Source: Methanocorpusculum sp. (GTDB lineage: Archaea > Halobacteriota > Methanomicrobia > Methanomicrobiales > Methanocorpusculaceae). Taken from it: a DNA stretch of 64,000 bases. The notes beneath the pieces are model-generated. The model did no database searches, was not told the DNA's origin, and worked only from the letters and a program-made list of their open reading frames with translations. Made by a program: the position numbers and the translations under genes. Of this stretch, positions 25,618 through 34,756 are shown piece by piece (the stretch's first letter is position 1; each line of letters begins with the position of its first letter). The DNA lies in the NCBI GenBank assembly GCA_017399555.1, contig JAFQBW010000004.1:120975-184974 (forward strand), given 5' to 3'.

Positions 25618-26847
25618 ATGACAGAAGAGTTCGACGTAATAATTATTGGAGCCGGTCCCGCCGGACTCTTTTGTGCGGCAAATCTTGCAGGGCTTCGCGT
25701 CTGCATTTTAGAAAAGATGAATCTGCCCGGAAGAAAACTGCTCCTTTCCGGTTCGGGACAGTGCAATATCACGCATGCCGGAAGCATGAGCGATTATGCG
25801 GCACATTTCGGCGAGGCATCGCATGCCGCTTTCTTAAAGCCGGCGCTTCGGGCACTTTCCAATACTGACCTTCTCGCATTTTTTGAAGCCCGCGGGATGA
25901 CCTTCGAGACAACCGATGCCGGAAAAGTCTTTCCCACCTCTCGGTCAGCGGATGATGTTTTGGATACTCTTCTTGATGCCTGCGATGCGGCAGGGGTGGA
26001 GATTTTTTACGAAGAGCGTGCAGAGTCTGTTTCCGCAGTGGACGGGAGATTCTTCGTGCAGACCGCATATGCCAAGTACTCTGCTCCCTGTCTCCTGATT
26101 GCCGCGGGTGGTTCTTCGTATCCGAAGACCGGCTCATCCGGAGACGGCGTGCGTCTTTCTGAGATGCTCGGACATTCCGTTGTCCCGCCGAAGGAAGCAT
26201 TAACGCCGGTCTATGCGGAAAACTTCCGGCTTGCCGACCTCTCCGGCCTCTCGTTTGAGAATGTCTCCCTTACCATCTGGCGCGACGGAAAAAAGATTGG
26301 GGCAAACACGAATGATTTACTCATCACCCGCTTCGGCTTCTCCGGCCCGTGTGTTCTGGATGCAAGCCGCTCTATGCAGGCAGGTGATGTGCTAAAGATT
26401 TCCTTTACTCAGCTCTCGGCAGAAGCAGTGGATGCTCTTCTTGTCGAGCGGTGCAGAACAGAGGGAGGCCGGCTTGTTTCCAACCTGCTCTATGGTCTGG
26501 GTGTTCCGGATCGTCTGGTGAAGGTTCTGACTGCAGACGCAGGAATTGCCGAGGATACCAAAGGCTCTCAGCTTTCCGGCTCTTCCAGAAAGGCGCTGGT
26601 GCGTCTTCTCACATCATATGAAGTAAAAATCGCCCGTCTTGGGGATTTCTCGATATCTATGGCCACCGCTGGCGGTGTCAGTCTTTCCGAGGTGAACAAG
26701 AAGACCTGCGAGTCAAAGATTCACGCAGGGCTGTTCTTCGCCGGCGAGGTTTTAGATATCGACGGAGACACAGGGGGCTACAACCTGCAGGCGGCATTCT
26801 CCACTGCATATCTTGCCGCACAGCGGATGAAGACTCTCTGCGCGTGA
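25618..26847 (+). CDS. HI0933/BaiN-family NAD(P)/FAD-dependent oxidoreductase
   Basis: 409 residues. The FAD-binding dinucleotide motif is IIGAGPAGLFCAANLAGL at the N terminus, followed by NLPGRKLLLSGSGQCNITH, the family signature. The C terminus has MATAGGVSLSEVNKKTCESKIHAGLFFAGEVLDIDGDTGGYNLQAAF, also typical. Family members are flavin-dependent enoyl reductases or of unknown substrate. It starts 27 nt after the ROK gene. Confidence 0.9.
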   Translation: MTEEFDVIIIGAGPAGLFCAANLAGLRVCILEKMNLPGRKLLLSGSGQCNITHAGSMSDYAAHFGEASHAAFLKPALRALSNTDLLAFFEARGMTFETTDAGKVFPTSRSADDVLDTLLDACDAAGVEIFYEERAESVSAVDGRFFVQTAYAKYSAPCLLIAAGGSSYPKTGSSGDGVRLSEMLGHSVVPPKEALTPVYAENFRLADLSGLSFENVSLTIWRDGKKIGANTNDLLITRFGFSGPCVLDASRSMQAGDVLKISFTQLSAEAVDALLVERCRTEGGRLVSNLLYGLGVPDRLVKVLTADAGIAEDTKGSQLSGSSRKALVRLLTSYEVKIARLGDFSISMATAGGVSLSEVNKKTCESKIHAGLFFAGEVLDIDGDTGGYNLQAAFSTAYLAAQRMKTLCA

Positions 26848-26915
26848 GGGGTATTTTCCCTCTTCCTGTATCTGCGGGTGGGTTACAGGGGCAGAAATCC
26901 AGCTTTCGTTTAGAA

Positions 26916-26934
26916 AGGTTTAAGTCAAATACTC
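26916..26934 (+). promoter_or_regulatory. Candidate TATA box of tRNA-Thr
   Basis: The AT-rich ggtttaagtcaaatact lies about 30-40 nt before the mature tRNA 5' end, at the position expected for an archaeal box A. Confidence 0.4.
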
Positions 26935-26957
26935 TCCTATATTGTTATCGCACACTC

Positions 26958-27029
26958 GCCTCAGTGGCATAGGGGTATCGCGCGTCCTTGGTAAGGACGA
27001 GGTCGTGGGTTCAAATCCCACCTGAGGCT
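26958..27029 (+). tRNA. tRNA-Thr (anticodon GGT)
   Basis: 72 nt that fold as a cloverleaf. The acceptor GCCTCAG pairs with CTGAGGC (27022-27028) with discriminator T. The anticodon arm GTCCT-TTGGTAA-AGGAC reads anticodon GGT, and the T arm has GTGGG-TTCAAAT-CCCAC. CCA is not encoded. No intron is present. Confidence 0.95.
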
Positions 27030-27116
27030 CTTGTTTTTCTGAATTTATTACACAACAGCTTACTGCATGCGTTTTTCCTGCACTGAGTAAAATGCTGATT
27101 GAGTAACCGGGCAGTG

Positions 27117-27134
27117 CCCGAAAAAAAAGGATTT
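27117..27134 (-). terminator. T-rich terminator after the DUF5654 gene
   Basis: Read on the reverse strand, the bases after the stop codon give aaaaatcctttttttttcg, a strong T-run of the kind used by archaeal RNA polymerase. Confidence 0.45.
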
Positions 27135-27419
27135 TTACTCCTTCTTGTGGCTGTGGAGTTTTTCTGCAGCCTTACAGGATGCCTTCTCTGCAAGTACTTT
27201 GGACTTGTTGGAGACTGCACCAATCCAGACGGTGAAAAGGACTGCGAGAACTGTTACAAAGACTGCATAGCCGAGCATTGCCGGAATCGTACTCTGCTCA
27301 CCGAAGATTTCTGCAAAGATTGCCTGGATTGCACCGTTCCATGCAAGAGCGGCAACAAGACCGAAAGCTGCAGTGATTAATGCTGCAAGCTTGTCAATAA
27401 CATCTACTGAAAGTGCCAT
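27135..27419 (-). CDS. DUF5654-type small membrane protein
   Basis: 94 residues. The N-terminal helix contains DKLAALITAAFGLVAALAWNGAIQAIFAEIFG, the pattern of the small archaeal DUF5654 family. A second hydrophobic helix follows (AMLGYAVFVTVLAVLFTVWIG), and the C terminus is lysine-rich (AEKLHSHKKE). It probably has two membrane helices. Function is unknown. It is monocistronic, between tRNA-Thr and palindromic element copy 2. Confidence 0.75.
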   Translation of the reverse strand: MALSVDVIDKLAALITAAFGLVAALAWNGAIQAIFAEIFGEQSTIPAMLGYAVFVTVLAVLFTVWIGAVSNKSKVLAEKASCKAAEKLHSHKKE

Positions 27420-27473
27420 ACAGATAGATTGGCGAAGAAACTATTTAAATCTAAACGGCTGGATGCAAAAAAA

Positions 27474-27771
27474 GGGCTTTGCTCCTAAATTATGTTACTA
27501 TTAGTGGATTTCTAACAACCATCCAAAGCAACACGATAGTGTTGCGTGAACAGTGGAGGAGCGATAAGCGACGAAGCGACATCACCATAGGGAAATATAT
27601 CTTGTAAATTCGCGTAGATTCGCGTGTAAGTTCATAAAACGCGAATTCACACGAATAACAAAAAATATGTTTTGGAGAAGCGCTGTCGCTTCGTCGCTAA
27701 TCGCTCCTTCGCTGATTACGCAATGCTGTCGCATTGCTTAATGAGTTTTATGCAATTTAGGAGAAAAGCCC
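27474..27771. repeat. Nested palindromic intergenic element, copy 2, with terminal inverted repeats
   Basis: This occupies most of the 365-bp gap before the ABC transporter stop; no ORF is seen. The ends are GGGCTTTGCTCCTAAATT (27474-27491) and AATTTAGGAGAAAAGCCC (27754-27771), complementary at 17 of 18 positions. Inside, the hairpin GCAACAC-GATA-GTGTTGC (from 27526) pairs in overall layout with GCAATGC-TGTC-GCATTGC (to 27739). Next come gcgataagcgacgaagcgac and its near complement at about 27682-27707. The core is ATTCGCGTAGATTCGCGT facing acgcgaattcacacgaat. Confidence 0.85.
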
Positions 27772-27784
27772 AAAAAAGAGAAGG

Positions 27785-28483
27785 TTATTCCTGCTTCGCA
27801 CCGGAAACACCGGGGATGGCAAGCTTCTTCTCAAGCTTGTTCAGAGCAATGGTTGCGAAGGACACCAGAATCAGATAGAAGATACCAACCGCCGCGAATG
27901 CCTCAAAGTAGGCGAAGTATTTTGTCGCGATAATTTTTGCCGCTCCGGTCATTTCTATAACTGTTACCACATAGGCAAGAGACGAGTACTTGATGAGGTA
28001 AATGAACTCGTTGGAGACGCCCGGGAGTGCACGGCGGAATGCCTGCGGGATTACCACATGGATGATTGCCTGAATCTTGGTCATACCAAGCGAGCGTGCG
28101 GCAAGCATCTGTCCTCCCTTAATCGACTGCAGACCGCCGCGTAAGTACTCGGAGTTGTATGCCGAGTTACACAAAATGAAACCGAACAGCGCTGAAAGAT
28201 ACGAACCAAGCACGATTCCAATTGACGGCAGACCAAAGTACAGCAGGAACAGAAGCACCAGAAGCGGACATCCTCTAAAGAAGATGACATACAGCTTCGC
28301 TAATGCCTGCACCGGCTTTGGACCATAGACACGGCAGACGGCAATCAGGAATCCCAGAAGGAAACCAAAGGGTGCAGTCAGCGCCACCAGCTGGAGGGTT
28401 ACCCACAGACCGTCAACTAACGCCGGAAGCAGAATGTCAGTCCAGAAGGGAATCTGGTCGATGATATACTGTACAATATCCAT
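27785..28483 (-). CDS. Polar amino acid ABC transporter permease (HisM/GlnP type)
   Basis: About 232 residues from the ATG at 28483, which directly follows the ATPase stop. It has about five helices. The ABC permease loop ARSLGMTKIQAIIHVVIPQAFRRALPG (EAA motif region) is clear, and VTLQLVALTAPFGFLLGFLIA opens the conserved domain. It imports polar amino acids such as Gln, Glu, His or Arg. This is the last gene of a permease-ATPase-permease operon. No periplasmic binding protein gene is adjacent. Confidence 0.93.
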   Translation of the reverse strand: MDIVQYIIDQIPFWTDILLPALVDGLWVTLQLVALTAPFGFLLGFLIAVCRVYGPKPVQALAKLYVIFFRGCPLLVLLFLLYFGLPSIGIVLGSYLSALFGFILCNSAYNSEYLRGGLQSIKGGQMLAARSLGMTKIQAIIHVVIPQAFRRALPGVSNEFIYLIKYSSLAYVVTVIEMTGAAKIIATKYFAYFEAFAAVGIFYLILVSFATIALNKLEKKLAIPGVSGAKQE

Positions 28484-28484
28484 G

Positions 28485-29225
28485 TTACTCTTCGGTATAT
28501 GCACCTATGAATGCTCTCATGCGTTCAAAGGACGGGCTGGTCGGGATGTCCTCCGGCTTTCCGCGTTCGATGATTTCTCCCTTTTCCATTAAGAGAATCT
28601 CGGAGGCAAAGGAGGTTGCAAACTTCATCTCGTGGGTTACCACAAGACAGGTCATACCCTGTGCGGCAAGCTTTCGCATTACTTCCATTACTTCGCGCTT
28701 GAGTTCCGGATCGAGAGCAGAGGTCGGCTCATCAAAGAGCATGACCTCAGGATCCATAGCTAAGGCCCGGGCAATAGAGACACGCTGTGCCTGACCGCCG
28801 GAAAGCTGTGCCGGATAGTGGTCTGCCCAGTCGAGCATGCCGACACGCTCAAGTTCAAAGAGTGCCTTCTCGCGGGCTTCCTTCTTTCCCATCTTCTTGA
28901 CTTTGAGAAGTGCCAGCTCAACATTGCGGACTGCCGTTAAGTGGTCGAAGAGGTTGAAGTTCTGGAACACCATTCCCATCTTCTGGCGGTAGTCGTTGAT
29001 TTTTCTTCCCGAGTTCGTGACCTCTTCGCCGTTTAAGTAAACGGAACCGCCGTCCGGCTCGGTTAAGAGGTTGATACAGCGAAGAAGCGTGGACTTTCCG
29101 GTACCGGAAGGTCCAATAAAGACCTTCTTTTCTCCCGGATAGACATCAAAGGAGACACCCTTTAAGACCTCGAGGTCACCGTAGGTCTTGGTCAGATTTT
29201 CCACGCGGAGAATCGGTTCGGTCAT
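28485..29225 (-). CDS. Polar amino acid ABC transporter ATP-binding protein (GlnQ/HisP type)
   Basis: 246 residues with all ABC motifs: Walker A GPSGTGKST near residue 38, Q-loop MVFQNFNLF, signature LSGGQAQR, Walker B VMLFDEPTSALD and H-loop VVTHEM. Among ABC ATPases it is closest to the polar amino acid group by motif context. It overlaps the upstream permease gene by 4 bp and precedes the second permease by 1 nt. Confidence 0.95.
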   Translation of the reverse strand: MTEPILRVENLTKTYGDLEVLKGVSFDVYPGEKKVFIGPSGTGKSTLLRCINLLTEPDGGSVYLNGEEVTNSGRKINDYRQKMGMVFQNFNLFDHLTAVRNVELALLKVKKMGKKEAREKALFELERVGMLDWADHYPAQLSGGQAQRVSIARALAMDPEVMLFDEPTSALDPELKREVMEVMRKLAAQGMTCLVVTHEMKFATSFASEILLMEKGEIIERGKPEDIPTSPSFERMRAFIGAYTEE

Positions 29226-29926
29226 GCCTCGCCTCCTTCCGGTCCAAGTCCCGGAATGTGCGTTTTCTTTTCAATAAACTGGATAAGCATCATACCACCG
29301 TAGTTGAGCAGGATAAACATCAGTGCACAGGACAGATAGAGGAGCATCGGCTCTCCGGTTCTGGAGATGACCTGTGCGGTTCTGGTTAAGAGTTCGGCAA
29401 CACCGATTACATATGCCACCGAGGAGTCGGTTAATAAAACCGGATATTCATTTGACCATCCAGGAAGCGAGAGACGCAGGGTCTGCGGAAGGATGATGGA
29501 ACGGATTGCCTGCCATTTGGTCATGCCAAGAGAACGGGCGGCAAGCATCTGTCCCGAGGCAATCGATTCAATTGCTCCGCGGAAAATCTGCGACTGATAT
29601 GCAGCGCTTCGCATTCCAAGAACGGTTACCGCGACAAAGAATGCGGGAAGGTCAAGCCCCATGAAGGGGAACAAAGCAAAGTAGAACAGGAAGAGTAAGA
29701 CGATGTTCGGGAGGCCGCGGAAGAACCAGACGTAAATCCCGACAAGTTTTTTGATAACCTTCGGACCGTACACCTGCCCTAAGGTCAGCACTATTCCGCA
29801 GACGAAGCCGATGAAGAGAGACAGAGCTACCAGAAGAAGGGTTACAAGTACACCTTCGAGCAGATATCCTGCCGAGTTTGTCAGTGCGGAAATATCAACC
29901 ATGAGAAAATCCTGTTGTTCTGCCAT
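29222..29926 (-). CDS. Polar amino acid ABC transporter permease (first of two)
   Basis: 234 residues with about five helices. The EAA-region sequence ARSLGMTKWQAIRSIILPQTLRLSLPGWSNE resembles that of the downstream permease, so the two probably form a heterodimer. The ATG at 29926 was chosen; a second ATG eight codons later (MVDISALTN) is possible. It is the first gene of the operon, 36 nt from the stop of the giant helicase gene. Confidence 0.92.
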   Translation of the reverse strand: MAEQQDFLMVDISALTNSAGYLLEGVLVTLLLVALSLFIGFVCGIVLTLGQVYGPKVIKKLVGIYVWFFRGLPNIVLLFLFYFALFPFMGLDLPAFFVAVTVLGMRSAAYQSQIFRGAIESIASGQMLAARSLGMTKWQAIRSIILPQTLRLSLPGWSNEYPVLLTDSSVAYVIGVAELLTRTAQVISRTGEPMLLYLSCALMFILLNYGGMMLIQFIEKKTHIPGLGPEGGEA

Positions 29927-29962
29927 TATTATTGGCAGTCATAGGTCAAAAAAGTGTATGGG

Positions 29963-32900
29963 TTATGCCGCTTTGCAGACGTCATTTTCCACGAGAATCA
30001 TGCCGGATGCGCATGCGGTATCAATTCCTGCTTCAACGCGCTGTTTTACTGCGGCGGTTGCTTTGAATCCAAGGCTTGCGGCAGTCTGTTTTACCAGGTC
30101 AGCCTTGGGTGTTGCAAACTGTTTTTCGAGGATGATTTTTGCGGCAAGGGCAATCTCGCCTAAGGAGACGTCCGCAGCAGACCACTTGCCTTCGCGGATG
30201 CGGGCAGTAAGCTCTCCGCCGGAGATTGCGTAGAACTTTTCTGCATCGCAGATGAGGGTGCCTTCGGTAACGGAAGCATCCGCAAGGTTTGCAATGCGTT
30301 CTTTGATGCCGGCAGTCATGCGGGGCACACGTCCCAGCTCTTTGATGCGGGCAATCAGCTGTGCTTCGGAGATTGGCCCTTCTGCCCGGACAATTTCCAC
30401 AATAGCTGTCTGGAGGATGGAATCCTGCACGGAGGCAAACTGGTTGTAGCTCTGGAGAACACAGGCGTCACAGACGGCATACGGCACAAAACCTCCGGAT
30501 GAGGTGGTCTGCTCTGCGGACTTTGCCTCTTCTGCCGGCTCTTCTGCCGGTTCTTCTTCCTCGACTGTTTCAGGGATAATTTCCGGCAGCGGTTCGACGG
30601 AGAGTTTCAGCGGCTCTTTCTTTGCGGCTTCTTCGAGGAAGTCTAAGAGCACTTTGGTGCAGGATGCAGGATGCTGGAACCATTCGGGAGACCAGATACG
30701 GATAAGATTCCAGCCGAGGCCTTCCAAAACCTGTCCGCGGAGACGGTCGCGGTCGCGTGCGTCTGCGGCAGACCAGTAGAACGGTCCGTCGCAGAGAATA
30801 CCTGCCATGTAAACGCCTTCCGTTTCCGGATGGAGAACTGCCAGGTCGATTCTGAATCCTGCACAGCCGACATTTCTGGCAACCGCATAGCCTTTGTCCT
30901 CGAGCATGCGGGCAACGGTCTCCGGGAAGAGGTCTGCAACATCAGAACTGATGTCCTCGCCTGCGGCGAGCGGCGCCGCATTTCTGGTCTCTGCATAGGT
31001 CAGGAATGCGGAAAGAGCCGCAACGCCGTCCGGCGTGTCAGATTCGACCGGTAAGTCGTAGCCTCTGAAGTTTGCAAAGACCACACAGCGCTCGCGGGCA
31101 CGCGTGATTAAGACATTTAAGCGGCGCTCGCCGCCGGTTTGGTTGAGCGGACCGAAGTTTCTGGAAAGCCGATGGTTTTCGTCAAATCCGTAGCCGATGG
31201 AGATAAGCATGGTGTCACGCTCATCACCCTGCACGGTTTCCAGATTCTTGACGAAGAAGTGCTCACCGTTTTCAGGACGCATGGCTGCTTCCACATCCGG
31301 ATTGTCACGGAGGAGAATATCCACCTCACGGCGAATCAGCTCCTGCTGACGGGTGGAGAAGGTGGCAACGCCTAACGTCTTGTTTGGGAATCTGCGGTAG
31401 TAGTCAAGGACTGCCGCGGCAACCGCTTTTGCCTCACCGCGGTTGACGCCTGCCTTTCCGCGTTCATAGACCGTATCCGGGAGATGGACAAGCGAGAGAC
31501 CCAAGTCATCGGTATCATGCATTGGAGACGGGAAGACCTGAAGCGTTCCGTCATAGAACTCCGCGTTGGAGACGGCAATCAAAGACTCATGCCGCGAGCG
31601 GTAGTGCCAGCGAAGCCGTTTGGTAACAAACGACTGCTTGCAGACATGCAGCAGGCTTTCCATATCGGTGATGCCTGCGGTACTTTCCTCCTCCTCATCG
31701 TCTTCTGCGCCGCCAATCTGGTCGAAGAACGTGGTCGGCGGAAGCTGACGGGAATCTCCCATGACAACCAGCTGCCGTCCGCGCATCAGTGCTCCTAAGG
31801 CATCCTCCGGCTTGACCTGACTTGCCTCATCGAAGATGATGATATCAAACATCACTGACCGCGGGTCTAAGTACTGCGCAACGGACAAGGGACTCATCAT
31901 GAAGCACGGCTTAATCTTCTGGATAAGTGAACCCGACTTGGTCATCAGAGAGCGAATCGACATGTGGCCGCGTTTTCTGTTGAACTCGCCGGTTAAGACT
32001 CCCATCTCCGACTCGCGGGATGCTCCGGTGAAGAGTTCCGGAATATTTCCGTCCAGAATCTGTACGAGACGTTTTGCGTTGGATGCGACCTGCTGGCGGT
32101 CGAACTCTTTGAACGCCGCAATCTTTTGCTCATGCGGCATCTGCGAGAAGTGGGCAAGGATTGGGCGCTGCTGGTATGCCTCTTTGAGGAGTGCATCAGC
32201 ATAGCCGGTTAAGAATGCCGGAATCAGCGCATCATGGTCAATCTTGTCCGTCATGATGAGCGGGAGAACCGGTGCTGCCGCAGTTCCGGCGCAGACTTCG
32301 ACGTATGCAAGGAACTTGCTCCACTCCTCAATCCGGTCAATGTCCGTAATCCAGATGTCAGCCTGACGGCGCATCTGGCCAAAGGTGACTTCATCGGAAA
32401 TCTCATCAATGCCGAGCCGTGCATACAGCATCGCGGACTGTTCGCTGTGGGCTTTTGCCGCGGCCTCGAGTTCTGTGAAAAGCTCGCCCATGACCTCAGG
32501 GTTCAGACTGCCTTTGGCGATACGCGAGACGGTCTTTTCCGTGATGAGTCCTTCGGACACCATCGTGCGGACCGCTGTTATCCACTGGTGGTAAGCACGA
32601 AGCACTGCGGCATCCGTTTCCTCACCGTTCCAGACCGGCTCAAAGAGCGAGCGGTAACTGCGTTCCTCGGAAAGCCAGCCGTCTCTGTCCGTCAGATAGT
32701 TTCTTGCCTCCTTCAAATCGGAAAGAATCACGGAGTCGGTTGGAAGAGAGCCGCCGTAGTAGCCGCGCAGTTCCTCTTTGAGGCGCTTGAAGTCTCCGGA
32801 GAAGAGTTTGCTGATGACATTCTTCTCCGAGTACTTCATGAACTCGGCGTACAGGCGGGCAGGGTTTCTGTCGAAAATCTCCGGCGTGAAGATGCCGAGA

Positions 32901-34660
32901 ATCTTCTGGCGTGTCTCGGAGAGCTTCTTCATGCGGGAGATTAAGCGGTCAACCGCTTCGGTGTTGTCCCATAAGCGGTTGGCTAAAATCTCCGGGGATG
33001 CGGTGAACTCCGAGGTGAGTGTGCGGCAGATTTCCAGCATCAGCGGAACATCCGTCTCGCTTCTTGGGATTGGAATCTCTGCCGCTTCGGATACAGAACG
33101 CATTGCACAGACCAGACGCTCGATTCCGTCGCGGTAGGATACGGCGGCATCATGGATTTCATCCCGGTCTGCGGGAAGAATCATACCTGGTCTGGTCTCT
33201 GCCCACGGATGCGTGGAGAGGTTTTCTCCGTCGCGAAGAATGGACGGGATGTAGGATTCGATATCCGCTAAGGCTGATACTGCCGCCTGATAATCTTCCG
33301 GCGTGATTGCCGATGCGTTTTCAACGGCTACCTTCGGCAGGCGGAAGTTCTTTCTGCCCGGGCTGTTTTCGAACTCGTAGCGGTACTGTTCGCGAATGCC
33401 GAACAAGTCATACGGGGAAAAACCGCAGGCGCCGATTGGCTCACGCAGCTCACTGCAGTAGCCGGAAAGCTCTGTCTTCAGCGCTTCCATCTGCGTGTTG
33501 TCGCGGGAATCTGCGGCAGGGGATGACGGATGCTGAATACAGCGTTCGAGTTCTCTGATGAACTCGACCTTCTTTGCCGTCTGGCTGTGGAGCTCTAAGC
33601 AGAAGCGGGATAGTCCTGCACTGTCAAGCCTTCGCTTGACGACCTCTAATGCCGCCATCTTTTCGCTGACGAACAGAACCGTCTTTCCGGCAGACAGCAT
33701 TTCAGCAATCATGTTTGCAATCGTCTGGCTCTTTCCGGTTCCCGGAGGACCTTCGACTACGAGGTTCTTTCCGGCTTTTGCCTCGCGGATGACCGCAAGC
33801 TGGGATGAGTCTGCATCGACGATGTTGAAGCAGTCGCCTGATGCTTCCGGCAGGTCTTCTGTTTCTGCCGGAGCTTCGGTCGGGTGGAAGATGGAGTCAA
33901 TTAACGGATTGTCTTCGATTGCAAAGTCCTCTCCCCAGCTTGCCGGGTCAAGGTCCTTGAACATCACATACTTCTTGAAGCTGAAGAGGTCAAGCACAAC
34001 CTCCGGGCAGAGCGTCCAGCCCTTTTCTTTGATGATTTCCTCAACAGACTCAAAGAATGCGCTGACATCGGCGGCACTTTCCGGATGCCCTAAATCCGGC
34101 AGTTCGATTCCCTGCTCGGCAAACTTGGCGGAAAGCGATAAGGAGACAACAGGATCTTCGCCGGACCAGCGCAGGGTATAGTTTTCTTTGACTTTCTGCC
34201 GTTCCAAATCGACCGGCAGTAAGAGAAGCGGAGCTTTTAAGGGTTTGGCAGATTCGTTTTCCGTCCACTGGACAAAGCCGACGGCAAGATAGAGCGTTGG
34301 GTATCCCTGCTCTTCAAAGACAGTCCGGCTCTTGTTCTGGAGGCTGTAGAGTTTCTTTCTCAGCTCAATATCGGTATAGGGAGTATCTAAGACAAGGTCG
34401 GTATGCTTTGCGCTTTTGGAGAAGATCGGGTATTTCCAGATGTTCTTTTCTTCGGGAGCAGACTCGGTATCCTTTTCTCCCGGCTGGAATTTCATGCCTT
34501 TCTCGTCCAAGACAAGGGATTGGTATATCTCGGCTAAGTGGGATTCGACAATCTCTATTGACCTCGCGGCAGAGGGTTTGTAGTTTAGGAGATTATTTCG
34601 AAGAGTCAGGTCGAGCAGGCGGTTTCGCAGTTCTTCCAGATCTGATGTGCCTGTTGTCAT
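29963..34660 (-). CDS. DUF4011-superfamily I helicase-Vsr-like nuclease-DUF3320 giant protein
   Basis: About 1,565 residues. Order: N-terminal DUF4011 (ELRNRLLDLTLRNNLLNY, residues 6-23), Walker A GPPGTGKSQTIANMIAEML near 310, helicase Walker B DEASQVKPEDALGALM near 970, QGDERDTMLISIGYG and NVLITRARERCVVF near 1,190-1,250. A PD-(D/E)XK Vsr/MTES_1575-like nuclease lies at about 1,310-1,420 (FRIDLAVLHPE, GILCDG), and a DUF3320 domain lies at the end. The order resembles single-gene candidate anti-phage systems of the Hhe type (recalled from the defence literature). An upstream start (34690 or 34747) would add a few unconserved residues. Confidence 0.88.
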   Translation of the reverse strand: MTTGTSDLEELRNRLLDLTLRNNLLNYKPSAARSIEIVESHLAEIYQSLVLDEKGMKFQPGEKDTESAPEEKNIWKYPIFSKSAKHTDLVLDTPYTDIELRKKLYSLQNKSRTVFEEQGYPTLYLAVGFVQWTENESAKPLKAPLLLLPVDLERQKVKENYTLRWSGEDPVVSLSLSAKFAEQGIELPDLGHPESAADVSAFFESVEEIIKEKGWTLCPEVVLDLFSFKKYVMFKDLDPASWGEDFAIEDNPLIDSIFHPTEAPAETEDLPEASGDCFNIVDADSSQLAVIREAKAGKNLVVEGPPGTGKSQTIANMIAEMLSAGKTVLFVSEKMAALEVVKRRLDSAGLSRFCLELHSQTAKKVEFIRELERCIQHPSSPAADSRDNTQMEALKTELSGYCSELREPIGACGFSPYDLFGIREQYRYEFENSPGRKNFRLPKVAVENASAITPEDYQAAVSALADIESYIPSILRDGENLSTHPWAETRPGMILPADRDEIHDAAVSYRDGIERLVCAMRSVSEAAEIPIPRSETDVPLMLEICRTLTSEFTASPEILANRLWDNTEAVDRLISRMKKLSETRQKILGIFTPEIFDRNPARLYAEFMKYSEKNVISKLFSGDFKRLKEELRGYYGGSLPTDSVILSDLKEARNYLTDRDGWLSEERSYRSLFEPVWNGEETDAAVLRAYHQWITAVRTMVSEGLITEKTVSRIAKGSLNPEVMGELFTELEAAAKAHSEQSAMLYARLGIDEISDEVTFGQMRRQADIWITDIDRIEEWSKFLAYVEVCAGTAAAPVLPLIMTDKIDHDALIPAFLTGYADALLKEAYQQRPILAHFSQMPHEQKIAAFKEFDRQQVASNAKRLVQILDGNIPELFTGASRESEMGVLTGEFNRKRGHMSIRSLMTKSGSLIQKIKPCFMMSPLSVAQYLDPRSVMFDIIIFDEASQVKPEDALGALMRGRQLVVMGDSRQLPPTTFFDQIGGAEDDEEEESTAGITDMESLLHVCKQSFVTKRLRWHYRSRHESLIAVSNAEFYDGTLQVFPSPMHDTDDLGLSLVHLPDTVYERGKAGVNRGEAKAVAAAVLDYYRRFPNKTLGVATFSTRQQELIRREVDILLRDNPDVEAAMRPENGEHFFVKNLETVQGDERDTMLISIGYGFDENHRLSRNFGPLNQTGGERRLNVLITRARERCVVFANFRGYDLPVESDTPDGVAALSAFLTYAETRNAAPLAAGEDISSDVADLFPETVARMLEDKGYAVARNVGCAGFRIDLAVLHPETEGVYMAGILCDGPFYWSAADARDRDRLRGQVLEGLGWNLIRIWSPEWFQHPASCTKVLLDFLEEAAKKEPLKLSVEPLPEIIPETVEEEEPAEEPAEEAKSAEQTTSSGGFVPYAVCDACVLQSYNQFASVQDSILQTAIVEIVRAEGPISEAQLIARIKELGRVPRMTAGIKERIANLADASVTEGTLICDAEKFYAISGGELTARIREGKWSAADVSLGEIALAAKIILEKQFATPKADLVKQTAASLGFKATAAVKQRVEAGIDTACASGMILVENDVCKAA

Positions 34661-34756
34661 TGTGTAGTATATGGGGGTTTGGAGCATTAGATTCTTTTGG
34701 CTCTTTTCGTCACCGGTATCACTGTGTTTATCCCTCCTCCCTGCCAATATATACTC

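Noticed and set aside
32234..32944. Open frame of 236 codons on the forward strand inside the giant helicase gene
   Set aside because: It is opposite a continuous coding frame with clear helicase motifs. The translated product has no recognisable fold or motif.
34661..34747. Upstream start of the giant helicase gene
   Set aside because: The extra residues are not part of DUF4011 and run into the promoter region shared with the divergent gene. The ATG at 34660 is sufficient, though 34690 cannot be excluded.
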